Source: Clostridia bacterium (lineage in GTDB: Bacteria > Bacillota > Clostridia > Oscillospirales > Acutalibacteraceae). Taken from it: a stretch of 54,742 nt of DNA. The stretch covers positions 1-54,742 of the forward strand of contig JAFYVE010000050.1 of NCBI GenBank assembly GCA_017549285.1, written 5' to 3'. The position numbers and the translations under genes are program-made. Below the pieces are notes generated by a model. That model was not told the DNA's origin and did not search any database. It saw nothing but the letters and a program-made list of their open reading frames with translations. Of this stretch, positions 25,765 to 34,714 are shown in pieces. Numbering within the stretch: the stretch's first letter is position 1; every line of letters begins with the position of its first letter.

Positions 25765-27597
25765 TTATTTTTCCTCCTTTAATGCTCTGAATGAGTTAAG
25801 CACAGCAAGAACCATAACACCAACATCACCGAAAACGGCAACACCCATTCCGACAATATTGAATGAACAGAGAATGAGAATTCCGATTTTTATAAGCAGA
25901 GAAAATGCTATATTCTGCTTTGCTATATTCATAGTTTTCTTTGCAATTTTCATAGCTGTGCCGATTTTTGAAATTTCATCGGTCATAATAACAATATCAG
26001 CCGCTTCAACAGCTGCATCTGAGCCGAGAGCCCCCATTGCGATACCTGCATCGGCAAGAGCCAGTACGGGAGCATCGTTTATGCCGTCACCCACATAAAC
26101 CGTCTTACCCTTTGCATTTTTCATTATTTTTTCGAGCTCATTAACCTTATCATCGGGCAGAAGTTCAGAAAAAACACGGTCAATGCCGAGCTCACGGGCA
26201 ATTGTTTCTGCTGTGTTTTTCACGTCACCCGTAAGCATTGAAACGGACTTTATACCCGATTTTCTGATAGCAGAAATACCCTCTTTTGCATCGTCTCTTA
26301 CTTCATCAGATATAATTATACTGCCCGTAAATTTTTTGTCAACGGCAACATAAATTACAGCCGTACCGTCACTTTTTTTATAAGTGATATTTTCACTTTC
26401 CATAAGTTTCGAGTTGCCTGCCAGCACTATTTTACCGTCAACAACTGCTTTAACTCCGAAACCTGCAATCTCTTCGGCTGAAGTGATTTTATTCATATCA
26501 ATATCTTTACCGTATGCATCACGTACAGCCCTTGCGACAGGATGTGATGATACACTTTCGGAATAAGCCGTAAGACGAAGAAATTCTTCTTCCGGAATAT
26601 CTACAGCATTGATTTCCTGCACTCTGAAAACGCCTTTTGTGAGTGTGCCCGTTTTATCAAAAACTATATTTTCAGCCTTTGAAAGCACTTCGAGATAGTT
26701 TCCGCCTTTTACAAGAATACCCTTTTTTGCCGAGCCACCGATTCCTCCGAAAAATGCGAGAGGAACTGAAATAACAAGTGCACACGGACACGACACAACA
26801 AGGAATGACAATGATCTGTAAATGAAATCCGTGAAGGTTGCCCCGTCAATAACAAGAGGCGGAACAACGGCAAGAATCAACGCACACACGAGCACCACGG
26901 GGGTATAATATTTTGCAAATTTTGTTATAAACTTCTCGGATGTTGACTTTCTCGAGGATGCTGTTTCAACAAGTTCAAGAATTCTTGAAACGGTTGAATC
27001 ATCAAAACTTTTTGTTACTCTGACAGTAAGAACTGCATTTTTATTGATGCAACCGCTGAGAATTTCGTCACCCGCTTTCACTTCACGGGGCACGGATTCG
27101 CCCGTAAGCGCCGATGTATCAAGAAACGATTTTCCCGACACGACAACACCGTCAAGGGCTACTCTCTCGCCAACTCCGACGATAATATTATCACCGATTT
27201 CAACTTCGTCGGGGTCAACCTTTTCAGCCTTTCCGTCAACAAGAAGATTAGCATAATCCGGGCAGATATTCATAACTTCACTGATTGATTTACGTGACTT
27301 CTTTACAGCATAATCCTCAAACATTTCACCGATTCGGTAAAAAAGCACAACAAACACGGCTTCGGGATATTCTTTGATGCAGAATGCACCCACAGCTGCT
27401 ACTACCATAAGCGTGTTTTCGTTAAAGATATTGCCCTTAGTTATGCCTTTTACAGCGCTAATGATGACTTTCATTCCACAAAAAATAAATGCCAGAAGAA
27501 AGCCGATAAAACGCACAACTGCAGCTTCTTCGGGTATAAAAAGCGAAACTGCAAACAGAACAGCACCGACTATCAGAAATATTTTATCCTTTTTCAT
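25765..27597 (-). CDS. Heavy-metal P1B-type ATPase (Zn/Cd/Pb class likely)
   Basis: A 610-residue membrane pump. It has the transport motif SCPCALV (about 267-273), phosphorylation site DKTGTLTKG (about 312), GDGINDAP (about 501) and a short N-terminus without a metal-binding domain. That domain is instead encoded as the separate 73-residue HMA protein immediately upstream. The CPC motif together with the CadC-like regulator suggests export of Zn2+, Cd2+ or Pb2+ rather than copper, but copper is not excluded. It starts 2 bp after the HMA gene and ends directly before nfo. Confidence 0.93.
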   Translation of the reverse strand: MKKDKIFLIVGAVLFAVSLFIPEEAAVVRFIGFLLAFIFCGMKVIISAVKGITKGNIFNENTLMVVAAVGAFCIKEYPEAVFVVLFYRIGEMFEDYAVKKSRKSISEVMNICPDYANLLVDGKAEKVDPDEVEIGDNIIVGVGERVALDGVVVSGKSFLDTSALTGESVPREVKAGDEILSGCINKNAVLTVRVTKSFDDSTVSRILELVETASSRKSTSEKFITKFAKYYTPVVLVCALILAVVPPLVIDGATFTDFIYRSLSFLVVSCPCALVISVPLAFFGGIGGSAKKGILVKGGNYLEVLSKAENIVFDKTGTLTKGVFRVQEINAVDIPEEEFLRLTAYSESVSSHPVARAVRDAYGKDIDMNKITSAEEIAGFGVKAVVDGKIVLAGNSKLMESENITYKKSDGTAVIYVAVDKKFTGSIIISDEVRDDAKEGISAIRKSGIKSVSMLTGDVKNTAETIARELGIDRVFSELLPDDKVNELEKIMKNAKGKTVYVGDGINDAPVLALADAGIAMGALGSDAAVEAADIVIMTDEISKIGTAMKIAKKTMNIAKQNIAFSLLIKIGILILCSFNIVGMGVAVFGDVGVMVLAVLNSFRALKEEK

Positions 27598-27599
27598 AA

Positions 27600-27821
27600 T
27601 CAGATATATTCTATTTCAACGTCGGGTTCAATTTTGTGAACGATTTTTTCAATCTGCTCTTTGATATCACTGAGCTTTGATTCCTCAGCATTGAGAATCA
27701 TTTTTTCTGTAAGAAAATTAACAGTAACGCTCTCTACACCGTCAAGTTTTGCAATTTTTTCCTCAATTTTTGCCGCACAATTTGCACAGCAGAGGTCGTG
27801 AAGTTTAGCTTTGATTTTCAT
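27600..27821 (-). CDS. Stand-alone heavy-metal-associated (HMA) domain protein
   Basis: A 73-residue ferredoxin-like HMA domain. The metal-binding loop is LCCANCAAKI (Cys about 12-16), followed by DGVESVTVNFLTEKM, the characteristic beta strand-turn. It probably delivers metal to, or replaces the N-terminal domain of, the adjacent P-type ATPase. The last residues EPDVEIEY are acidic and could add metal ligands, as seen in Zn-type HMA domains. It starts 1 bp after the regulator gene. Confidence 0.88.
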   Translation of the reverse strand: MKIKAKLHDLCCANCAAKIEEKIAKLDGVESVTVNFLTEKMILNAEESKLSDIKEQIEKIVHKIEPDVEIEYI

Positions 27822-27822
27822 A

Positions 27823-28191
27823 TCAGTCTTTCTCCTTTATATGTTCAATACCCATTTCGAGAATGGTCTTTACATGGTCATCTTTGAGTGTATAAAAAAC
27901 ATTTTTGCCGTCTCGTCTGAATTTGACAAGCCCCGAATCTTTCAGAACTTTAAGCTGATGCGAAATAGCCGATTTCGTCATTCTGAGAACCTCAGAAAGG
28001 TCACATACGCACATTTCCTCGTTATCAAGTGCCGCCATAATGCGCATTCTTGTGCTGTCACTCATAACTTTAAAGAAGTCTGACACAGCATAAAGCACTT
28101 CGGTGTCTTCCATAACTTCCCTTACGTGCGCCACAACATCAGTATGCACAACATCGCATTCACACATTTCGCTGTGCTGATGTATATCCAT
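27823..28191 (-). CDS. ArsR/SmtB-family metal-sensing repressor (CadC-like)
   Basis: A 122-residue winged-helix repressor. It has an N-terminal His/Cys stretch (HQHSEMCECD, residues 4-13) and the alpha-3 metalloregulatory box MCVCDL (about 60-65), the combination seen in CadC-type Cd/Pb/Zn sensors. The recognition helix is TKSAISHQLKVL. It should bind the two TTGAA-N6-TTCAA sites upstream and release DNA when metal binds. The start ATG at 28191 follows GAGGTG. It is first in the operon arsR-hma-ATPase-nfo. Confidence 0.93.
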   Translation of the reverse strand: MDIHQHSEMCECDVVHTDVVAHVREVMEDTEVLYAVSDFFKVMSDSTRMRIMAALDNEEMCVCDLSEVLRMTKSAISHQLKVLKDSGLVKFRRDGKNVFYTLKDDHVKTILEMGIEHIKEKD

Positions 28192-28216
28192 TTTATCACC
28201 TCATTTAATTGAACAG

Positions 28217-28232
28217 TTGAACAATCATTCAA
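28217..28232. promoter_or_regulatory. ArsR-type operator 2
   Basis: TTGAACAATCATTCAA: TTGAA-N6-TTCAA inverted repeat, downstream of the minus-strand -10 and before the repressor start. Confidence 0.75.
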
Positions 28233-28243
28233 CCTTCAATTAT

Positions 28244-28273
28244 ATTATAGTTGAATGGTTATTCAATTGTCAA
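28244..28273 (-). promoter_or_regulatory. Promoter of the metal-resistance operon
   Basis: TTGACA (28273-28268), 18-bp spacer, TATAAT (28249-28244). The spacer is filled by operator 1. Confidence 0.85.
28251..28266. promoter_or_regulatory. ArsR-type operator 1
   Basis: TTGAATGGTTATTCAA sits exactly between -35 and -10, the classical repressor position for SmtB/CadC regulators. Confidence 0.85.
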
Positions 28274-28280
28274 GGTTTTT

Positions 28281-28309
28281 TTGACTTTTTTCGTGATTTG
28301 AGTTATAAT
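28281..28309 (+). promoter_or_regulatory. Promoter of the DUF2284 gene
   Basis: TTGACT (28281-28286), 17-bp spacer, TATAAT (28304-28309). Its -35 begins 15 bp from operator 1, so the metal regulator could also influence it. Confidence 0.75.
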
Positions 28310-28325
28310 AATTCAGGTGAATAAT

Positions 28326-28838
28326 ATGAAAATTCTGTTTGAACACAATTTTATAGACGAATGTCGGACAATAAAAACAGAAGAAATACCGTTCGATAAA
28401 AAATCGAGGGATTACTGCAAGGCAAATCTGTGCTCAATGTTCGGCAAAACGTGGAGTTGTCCGCCGTCTGTCGCTTCTGTTGATGAATGCAAAAGACAGA
28501 TAAACGGTTTCGAAAATGCTTTTGTCTTTTCACATAAACGGAGAATTGATTTTTCGGATAATGAAGCAGTTTCAACGCTCCGTGATGAAACTATGAACAT
28601 TCTTCACACGATTACAGACCGCTTAAAAAAGAACGGTATAAAACATCTTGCACTCGGTTGCTCGGCATGTAATATCTGTAAAAATTGCAGCTACCCCGAC
28701 TCCCCCTGCCGTTTTCCCGATAAAATGACTCATCCTGTTGAATCATATGCAATTGATGTTAAAAAAATCTGCGATATGACAGCTATGACATATCTCGCTG
28801 AAAACACGGTTACATTTTTCTGTATAATTTTCTATTGA
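28326..28838 (+). CDS. DUF2284 predicted metal-binding protein
   Basis: A 170-residue cysteine-rich cytoplasmic protein. Conserved cysteines lie in YCKANLC, WSCPPS (about 45), CSACNICKNC (about 115-125) and SPCRFPDK, the pattern of the DUF2284 family, which probably binds an iron-sulfur cluster or another metal. No function is established. The ATG at 28326 follows AGGTG by 6 bases and lies very close to the promoter, giving a leader of about 10 nt. It is divergent from the metal-resistance operon, which may be meaningful. Confidence 0.85.
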   Translation: MKILFEHNFIDECRTIKTEEIPFDKKSRDYCKANLCSMFGKTWSCPPSVASVDECKRQINGFENAFVFSHKRRIDFSDNEAVSTLRDETMNILHTITDRLKKNGIKHLALGCSACNICKNCSYPDSPCRFPDKMTHPVESYAIDVKKICDMTAMTYLAENTVTFFCIIFY

Positions 28839-28871
28839 AAAAATCCGACACATTACTGTGCCGGATTTTTG
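28838..28871. terminator. Bidirectional terminator
   Basis: Stem AAATCCGACACA with TGTGCCGGATTT (one mismatch), flanked by A- and T-runs, between convergent genes. Confidence 0.8.
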
Positions 28872-28874
28872 ATT

Positions 28875-31800
28875 TTACAGAGTTTCTAATTTTGCCGATG
28901 CACGGAGAATTTTTCTCGCATCTGCGGCGGTAAGTTTGCCGTCACCCGTTACATCCAATGCCGAAAGAGGAAGATTGTAGTCTTCGATTTTTTCAAGCTT
29001 TGCAGAGATTCTAAGCGTAATTCGAGCATCAGCAGCAGTTATCTTTCCGTCACCGTTTGCGTCACCTGTCATGTATGACACATCAGGCAGTGCGGGAATG
29101 TCTCTCTCGTTCACTACAGCACCGCAGACAGTACATTTCTGCTGTTCAAGACCTTTAACACCGACCTTAGCGGGAGTTTTAACAACCCACGCACCTGCTG
29201 TATGTCCCTTTGCATTGACATAATCAAGTTTGTCGTTAAATCCGCATGCACATGAATAAATTGTGTAGCCCTTTTCTGTACATGTAGGGGCAACCACTTC
29301 TTTTGAATATGTGTGACCCGTTGCATTAACATAATCAAGTCTGTCGCTGAATCCACAAGCACATGAATAAATCGTATACCCCTTTTCTGTACAGGTGGGG
29401 GCAATTACTTCTTTTGAATATGTATGTCCGGTAGGATTGATGTAATTATCCCTGAAACTCAGTCCGCAGTCACATGTATATGTTGTAAAGCCTTTTTCCG
29501 TGCAAGTTGGAGCTGTTACAACTTTTTTATAGTCATGTCCCTTTGCGGAAATTTCTTTTTGTACTACAAGAATTTCACCGCAAACTGAACATTTCTTACC
29601 TTCTGTAAGTCCTGTTTCGGTGCAGGTTGCAGGCTTACCGAAAATAACTTCAAGTGTATGATATGTTGTCGGCATTTCATCGCCTTTACCGATAATTTCT
29701 TCGCAAAGTATGCATTGAATATCGCCTTCATAACCTATATCTTTGCAGGTCGGTTCAATTCTATTTATAATCTGAGTAATAACATGTTCGCATTCGTTTT
29801 CAACAGGTTTTACGATAATATAACAGATTTTGGCGCCTGTGATGTAGTTATCATTTTCTTCTGCAGTAATACATACTCTTGCGACTCCAGTTTCTTCATC
29901 GAACACAATGTTATTCTCAGAAACAATAGTTTGAATTAAATACGTTTCTCTCGGGCCGATTTCGGTAATTGTAGTTGATTCAATAACTTCTTCACTGTCA
30001 TTAAAAAGAGTATTTATTACGACATTTTCCACGCTTACATCAGATTCATTTGTAACCATTGCTGTGATAAGATATTTATCGTTTGTTTCAATGAGTTCTG
30101 ATTCTGTAAAAATAAGTTTTGCTTTACCTATTTCTTTTGAGTATGTGTTGTTTTCGGAATTGCTGTCGCTAATTTCATCGCAGGATGCAGTAACATTCAG
30201 TGTTGTTTTTGCATAATTTGCGGGGGCGGTATAAGGGAGATTTATAAAGCACCCATCACCTGATGCGAGATTGACAGACTTTGTAACAGTAACTTCAGAG
30301 CATAGATTGTCGCTGATTGTGAATGTTACATTATTCACTTTCTTTGTGCCGTTGTTTGTTACATAAACATTGAATTCCGTTTCTTTGCCGATTCTGATGT
30401 TCTGTTCATCAATATAAACCCCATCAACAGATATATCCTGAACCTCATCAATTTTTAATGCGCAAAGGTCAGTCTGAACAATTTCATTTTTTTCTTTTGT
30501 TTCGTTATAGCCTATTGTGCTTGATGTGCATACGCCTCTGAATTCATCATTGTAAACAACAATATCAACACTTGAAAGCTGTGTTCCTGTGTTACTTAGC
30601 CTAACGGGTTTTGTCCATTCTTCATTTTCATAAGCTGATGAATAAACAGCATTGCCTGTTTCTTCGTTTTCAGTCCAGAAAAGGGTCGGAACTCCGTTTT
30701 TGACAACATAATTGAAATTTCCGCTCAGCATACCGTTGCCATTAATTACAGATTTTGTTTCACCATCTTGAATATAGTAAACATTTCTCATGTCAGTTGT
30801 AAAAAGAGTCTGTCTGCCGTCTAATTCGCCATAAAAGGCATATGTGTAAGCGACATTATTGTGGCCCTTATCAAAAGGAGTAAGAGTATTGTCTACAAGT
30901 GTATAGATAGTTACATCATCAGTCGTTGTTGTATCGCCATCTGCATCCATTGAGAATGATATATTTTCTTTACCGTTTACAGATGAACCTGCAATTGAAA
31001 GAATATAGTTGAGTCCAGATTTTACTTCAGCAACTTTATTGCCTGATTCAAAACGATAAATTGAATTGTCTGAACTTATTATCATCTGATTGTCTTGGCA
31101 TGATGCCCAGTAGCAGACAGCTTTGCCGTTTACAATTGCAATGCTCTGTGCATAGTCATAACATGAGTTATCTGAAACGTTCTTAACTTCAACAACTCTG
31201 TTTTCGGAAGCATCATATTTCGCTGTGTAAATTTCTGTGTTTTCAACAAAATATTCAATTGTGGCAGTTTTTTCGGTGATGACCTCTTTCATCTTCTGCC
31301 ATGCAAAATATACATTAGTTCCATCAGTTGTGATAACGGGCATTGTGTCGTTTTTGCCGTCATCAGCCACAGCTATGGGCTCGCTCCAGATGCCGTTTTC
31401 ATAGATTGAATACATAAGTCGCATTCGGTTGTATATATCTCTTGAGATATCGTCTTCAACCCAAGCCATAAGCATTTTGTCACCAAATGCCACAACCTGA
31501 GATGCAGCCTGATTAAACACAGATGTCTGAAGAGGAGTCAATGAGAGACCGTTTTGTTCGATATTTTTCAATCGATAGGTACTTGCCATACCCATCCAGG
31601 GTGATGTGTTTTCAAGATATTCTCTGTCAATGACGGATACCGAGTTTTCGTGTAGCATTGCGGATTTGATCTTTTTGACAGAGATTGCTTTTTCTGTTCT
31701 TTGTGTGTTGAAGTATTCATCAACAAGATTTAGTGTATCGTCAACGATTACATAATCTTGTTTCAGAGTAAAAAATTCAGCTTCAAGTCCAATCGATCCA

Positions 31801-34604
31801 TTTAAATCGATATTAAGATGATTTTTTTTGAAATTAAAAGTAATAGGAAGCGTTGCTTCTGCCCATAATCCGGAGGAAACAATGTCATTTACACCTAAAC
31901 CTGCGCCACCCTTTATATCAGGTTTAAGTGTTATGGATAACTCTTCAAAATTAAACGGCATTGAGTTGTCAGCAACATATTTTGCACCGCGAGCAGATCC
32001 TTCCAAACCTGCTCCCGCTTCAATATAAACATATGCAGGAATAATCCAGATAGCACCTTGCTGAGTGTATTCGAATTTAAATTCACCGGCAACATTGATA
32101 CACGCATCTGTTATAACCAGTTCGCCGTTAATAAATGTTGCATCAATATAACCAAAAACATTGACATTAAAGTCTTTTGATTTCTTCGGTGGTGAGATTA
32201 TTCCGAATTCTGTATATTCAAAGTTTTCTCTGAGTTTATCAAATTCCTCCAGTGATTTTTCTATATCTGTGGTAAGTGTATTGTTGCAGTAATCTTTCCA
32301 GTTTTTGAAGGTTTCTGAACTCCATTCGCTGTATTTTCCCGGATTATCGGGACTGTTTTCCTTACTGAGGTCAAATAAATTTAAGCCGATTGAAATTTTT
32401 ATTCTGTCATCACTGATCTGAAACCCTGCAGGAAATTTATAAGCTTCCAGATTAAGTTCTGCACTACCGAGAATTGGTGACTCTGAATTGAATGAAGTGC
32501 CGACAATACCATCACCCAAAAGATTGAATGTTTTTCCTTCGGAAAGATTTTCTAATGCTTCAAGATTGGTTGCAGGCTGTTTTTCAAATTTTACAGGGAA
32601 ATAATCACTATTCCCTCCATCACTTGTTATTATAAAAGCATAACAATCTTTATTCATATCAAGAACGCTATATAATTCTTCATTTGTAAAAATACCGGTC
32701 TGGTTTGAAATCTTATGATTTTCGTCCTGTATAATAAAATATGTACAGTCGATTCCTTCGGTATTTACTGCACTGATAATTATATCATAATAATAGTTTC
32801 GGTATACTTTAAGTTCTTCCTGAATTATATTTTTAAATTCGTCATTTTCCTTCCTCGCAAAAACAGTTGAAATAAAAGGCTGTCCGCCATTATTGTTTTC
32901 GTTAAGCATTGCAGTATGTATATATGAAGGTTTGCTGTTTTTTGTTTCAAAATTTTCCGTTGATTTCCATGATGCAATAACTTCTTCAGGAATAATATAA
33001 TCATAATAATCTTCACATGAAATAACCACCTGTTGTGCATTGTCTTCATGCGATATGATAAAATCCTTATTTTCAGAAGAGTTTACTGTTTCATTTGAGC
33101 CGAATGTGCATTTTGCATTTTCAAGAAAATTATTACTATGCGGCGTCTTTGCGGCATCTCTTACGCTGATTACAATATCATTTTTTTCAGCCGGAATAAA
33201 ATAATTATCAACAATCGCACTGTCACCAAAGTGAATACGAACATAGGATAGTGGTGAGTTGTAGTCACAAATAGAAATTTTTTTCCATTGTTCTCTGTTT
33301 CCTAAATAATACACATCGGTAAGATTGCTACAGTTATAGAATGCCCATGCTTCAATTGTTGTTATACTATCTGATAATGTGACATTTGAAAGCTTATTAC
33401 ATTTATAGAAAGTATAATTATTAATTTCTTTAACCCCGTTACCTATTGTTACACTTTCAAGATTATCACAAGATCTAAACGCCGCAAAACCAATATTTGT
33501 TACATTATCAGGAATTGATATTTTTTCAAGACTATTACATTCATCAAAAGCATAATCATCAATCGCAGTCACAGATTCAGGAACTATAACATTTTTTAGG
33601 TTATAACAACCTTGAAATGTTGCATAATTAATCCATTTTACACCATTAGGAATTCTAATATATTCAAGTTTTTGACAGCTGTTAAAAGCATTATCCCCTA
33701 TATATGTTATGTTATCGGGAATATCAATACTTACAAGATTCAAACATCCGCTAAAAACAGATGAATTGATACGTGTTACACCATCAGGAATTGTTATATT
33801 TATAAGATTTGTACAGCCTCCGAATGCACCGCTTCCAATTGATGTTACATTATCAGGAATTGTTATATTTGTAAGACTTTTACATCCATTAAAAGCATTA
33901 TCACCAATAGATAGCACATCATCTGAAATTGTTATATTTGTAAGATTTTTACAACTATAAAATGCTGAATCTCCAATCGATGTTACACCATCAGGAATTG
34001 TTATATTTGTAAGGCTATAACAGTATTCAAATGCTCTTGCAGATATTGTTTTTATACTTTTGGGAATTGTTATATCTGTAATATTTTTACAACCTGAAAA
34101 TGCAGTTTTGCCGATTGATGTTACACCATCAGGAAGATTGATATATGCAAGACTCGAACAAGCTTCGAATGCACCTGCAGATATATTTTTAATACTATAA
34201 GGAAGTGTTATATTTATAAGTCTATAGCAATAATAAAATGCTGATTCACCAATGGATTCTACACCATCAGGAATTGAAACACTTTCAAGCCAAACACATG
34301 AATTGAATGCATTATTCCCGATTGATGAAACACCATCTGCAATTATCACATTTTTGATTGATGCACGCTGAACGCTCCATGGACTATTTTCTTTATAATT
34401 AGAAATAGATGCGTTATAATCATTCATTTTTCCGTTCCCTGAAATAAACAATTCACCGTCGGAATATAAAGTATACGTCAGATTAGCACCATCGGCACCA
34501 CAGTTTCCACTACTTATTATTTCTCTGTCTTCCGCAAACGCTGAAAGCGGAAACATTGTAATCGCCATAAGCATTGCAAGAAAAACAGAAACAAATTTTT
34601 TCAC
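28875..34604 (-). CDS. Giant secreted BspA-like LRR, CARDB and dockerin surface protein
   Basis: A 1909-residue secreted protein. The GTG start at 34604 has GGAG 8 bases upstream; signal peptide about 1-24. Residues ~85-465 hold 15 BspA-like leucine-rich repeats of 23 residues (pattern IPDGVTSIGDSAFYSCKNLT). A large middle region follows: about 480-930 of unknown fold, then WVEDD/WQKMKE-type repeats (about 1030-1350) reminiscent of a beta-propeller. Residues ~1395-1600 look like two CARDB/APHP Ig-like domains. Residues ~1640-1835 contain repeated CTEKGYT..YSCACGF and GHTYSKEV units. Residues ~1846-1909 are a C-terminal type I dockerin (GDANGDGKITAADARITL and VTGDGKLTAADARKIL). Adhesion or substrate capture is likely, but undetermined. 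Confidence 0.88.
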   Translation of the reverse strand: MKKFVSVFLAMLMAITMFPLSAFAEDREIISSGNCGADGANLTYTLYSDGELFISGNGKMNDYNASISNYKENSPWSVQRASIKNVIIADGVSSIGNNAFNSCVWLESVSIPDGVESIGESAFYYCYRLINITLPYSIKNISAGAFEACSSLAYINLPDGVTSIGKTAFSGCKNITDITIPKSIKTISARAFEYCYSLTNITIPDGVTSIGDSAFYSCKNLTNITISDDVLSIGDNAFNGCKSLTNITIPDNVTSIGSGAFGGCTNLINITIPDGVTRINSSVFSGCLNLVSIDIPDNITYIGDNAFNSCQKLEYIRIPNGVKWINYATFQGCYNLKNVIVPESVTAIDDYAFDECNSLEKISIPDNVTNIGFAAFRSCDNLESVTIGNGVKEINNYTFYKCNKLSNVTLSDSITTIEAWAFYNCSNLTDVYYLGNREQWKKISICDYNSPLSYVRIHFGDSAIVDNYFIPAEKNDIVISVRDAAKTPHSNNFLENAKCTFGSNETVNSSENKDFIISHEDNAQQVVISCEDYYDYIIPEEVIASWKSTENFETKNSKPSYIHTAMLNENNNGGQPFISTVFARKENDEFKNIIQEELKVYRNYYYDIIISAVNTEGIDCTYFIIQDENHKISNQTGIFTNEELYSVLDMNKDCYAFIITSDGGNSDYFPVKFEKQPATNLEALENLSEGKTFNLLGDGIVGTSFNSESPILGSAELNLEAYKFPAGFQISDDRIKISIGLNLFDLSKENSPDNPGKYSEWSSETFKNWKDYCNNTLTTDIEKSLEEFDKLRENFEYTEFGIISPPKKSKDFNVNVFGYIDATFINGELVITDACINVAGEFKFEYTQQGAIWIIPAYVYIEAGAGLEGSARGAKYVADNSMPFNFEELSITLKPDIKGGAGLGVNDIVSSGLWAEATLPITFNFKKNHLNIDLNGSIGLEAEFFTLKQDYVIVDDTLNLVDEYFNTQRTEKAISVKKIKSAMLHENSVSVIDREYLENTSPWMGMASTYRLKNIEQNGLSLTPLQTSVFNQAASQVVAFGDKMLMAWVEDDISRDIYNRMRLMYSIYENGIWSEPIAVADDGKNDTMPVITTDGTNVYFAWQKMKEVITEKTATIEYFVENTEIYTAKYDASENRVVEVKNVSDNSCYDYAQSIAIVNGKAVCYWASCQDNQMIISSDNSIYRFESGNKVAEVKSGLNYILSIAGSSVNGKENISFSMDADGDTTTTDDVTIYTLVDNTLTPFDKGHNNVAYTYAFYGELDGRQTLFTTDMRNVYYIQDGETKSVINGNGMLSGNFNYVVKNGVPTLFWTENEETGNAVYSSAYENEEWTKPVRLSNTGTQLSSVDIVVYNDEFRGVCTSSTIGYNETKEKNEIVQTDLCALKIDEVQDISVDGVYIDEQNIRIGKETEFNVYVTNNGTKKVNNVTFTISDNLCSEVTVTKSVNLASGDGCFINLPYTAPANYAKTTLNVTASCDEISDSNSENNTYSKEIGKAKLIFTESELIETNDKYLITAMVTNESDVSVENVVINTLFNDSEEVIESTTITEIGPRETYLIQTIVSENNIVFDEETGVARVCITAEENDNYITGAKICYIIVKPVENECEHVITQIINRIEPTCKDIGYEGDIQCILCEEIIGKGDEMPTTYHTLEVIFGKPATCTETGLTEGKKCSVCGEILVVQKEISAKGHDYKKVVTAPTCTEKGFTTYTCDCGLSFRDNYINPTGHTYSKEVIAPTCTEKGYTIYSCACGFSDRLDYVNATGHTYSKEVVAPTCTEKGYTIYSCACGFNDKLDYVNAKGHTAGAWVVKTPAKVGVKGLEQQKCTVCGAVVNERDIPALPDVSYMTGDANGDGKITAADARITLRISAKLEKIEDYNLPLSALDVTGDGKLTAADARKILRASAKLETL
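29110..29480 (-). repeat. Near-identical tandem ~111-bp coding repeats
   Basis: Three copies of a 37-residue unit (CTEKG..CxCG..GHTYSKEV) in the giant surface protein. The two central copies are almost identical at DNA level, so copy number may vary by slippage or recombination. Confidence 0.75.
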
Positions 34605-34636
34605 ATCAATCACTCCGAATGAATAAGGATACCTTT

Positions 34637-34665
34637 ATTTTACATCATATTTCCTTTTATTTCAA
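34637..34665 (-). promoter_or_regulatory. Promoter of the giant surface protein gene
   Basis: TTGAAA (34665-34660), 17-bp spacer, TAAAAT (34642-34637). Confidence 0.65.
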
Positions 34666-34680
34666 TACAACATTTCGTAC

Positions 34681-34707
34681 AAAAAACCTTGTCCGATTTG
34701 GACAAGG
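34681..34707 (-). terminator. Terminator of the glycan operon
   Basis: Perfect 8-bp stem CCTTGTCC/GGACAAGG (34687-34694 with 34700-34707), then six T on the minus strand. Confidence 0.9.
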
Positions 34708-34714
34708 CTTTGAT

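Noticed and set aside
27811-28083. Plus-strand ORFs opposite the arsR-type regulator and similar ORFs opposite other genes
   Set aside because: They are shadows of well-supported genes and lack ribosome sites or recognisable products.
29110-34350. CRISPR array from regularly spaced repeats
   Set aside because: The 69-bp and 111-bp periods are in-frame coding repeats (LRR and CxCG units), with no unique spacers and no cas genes.
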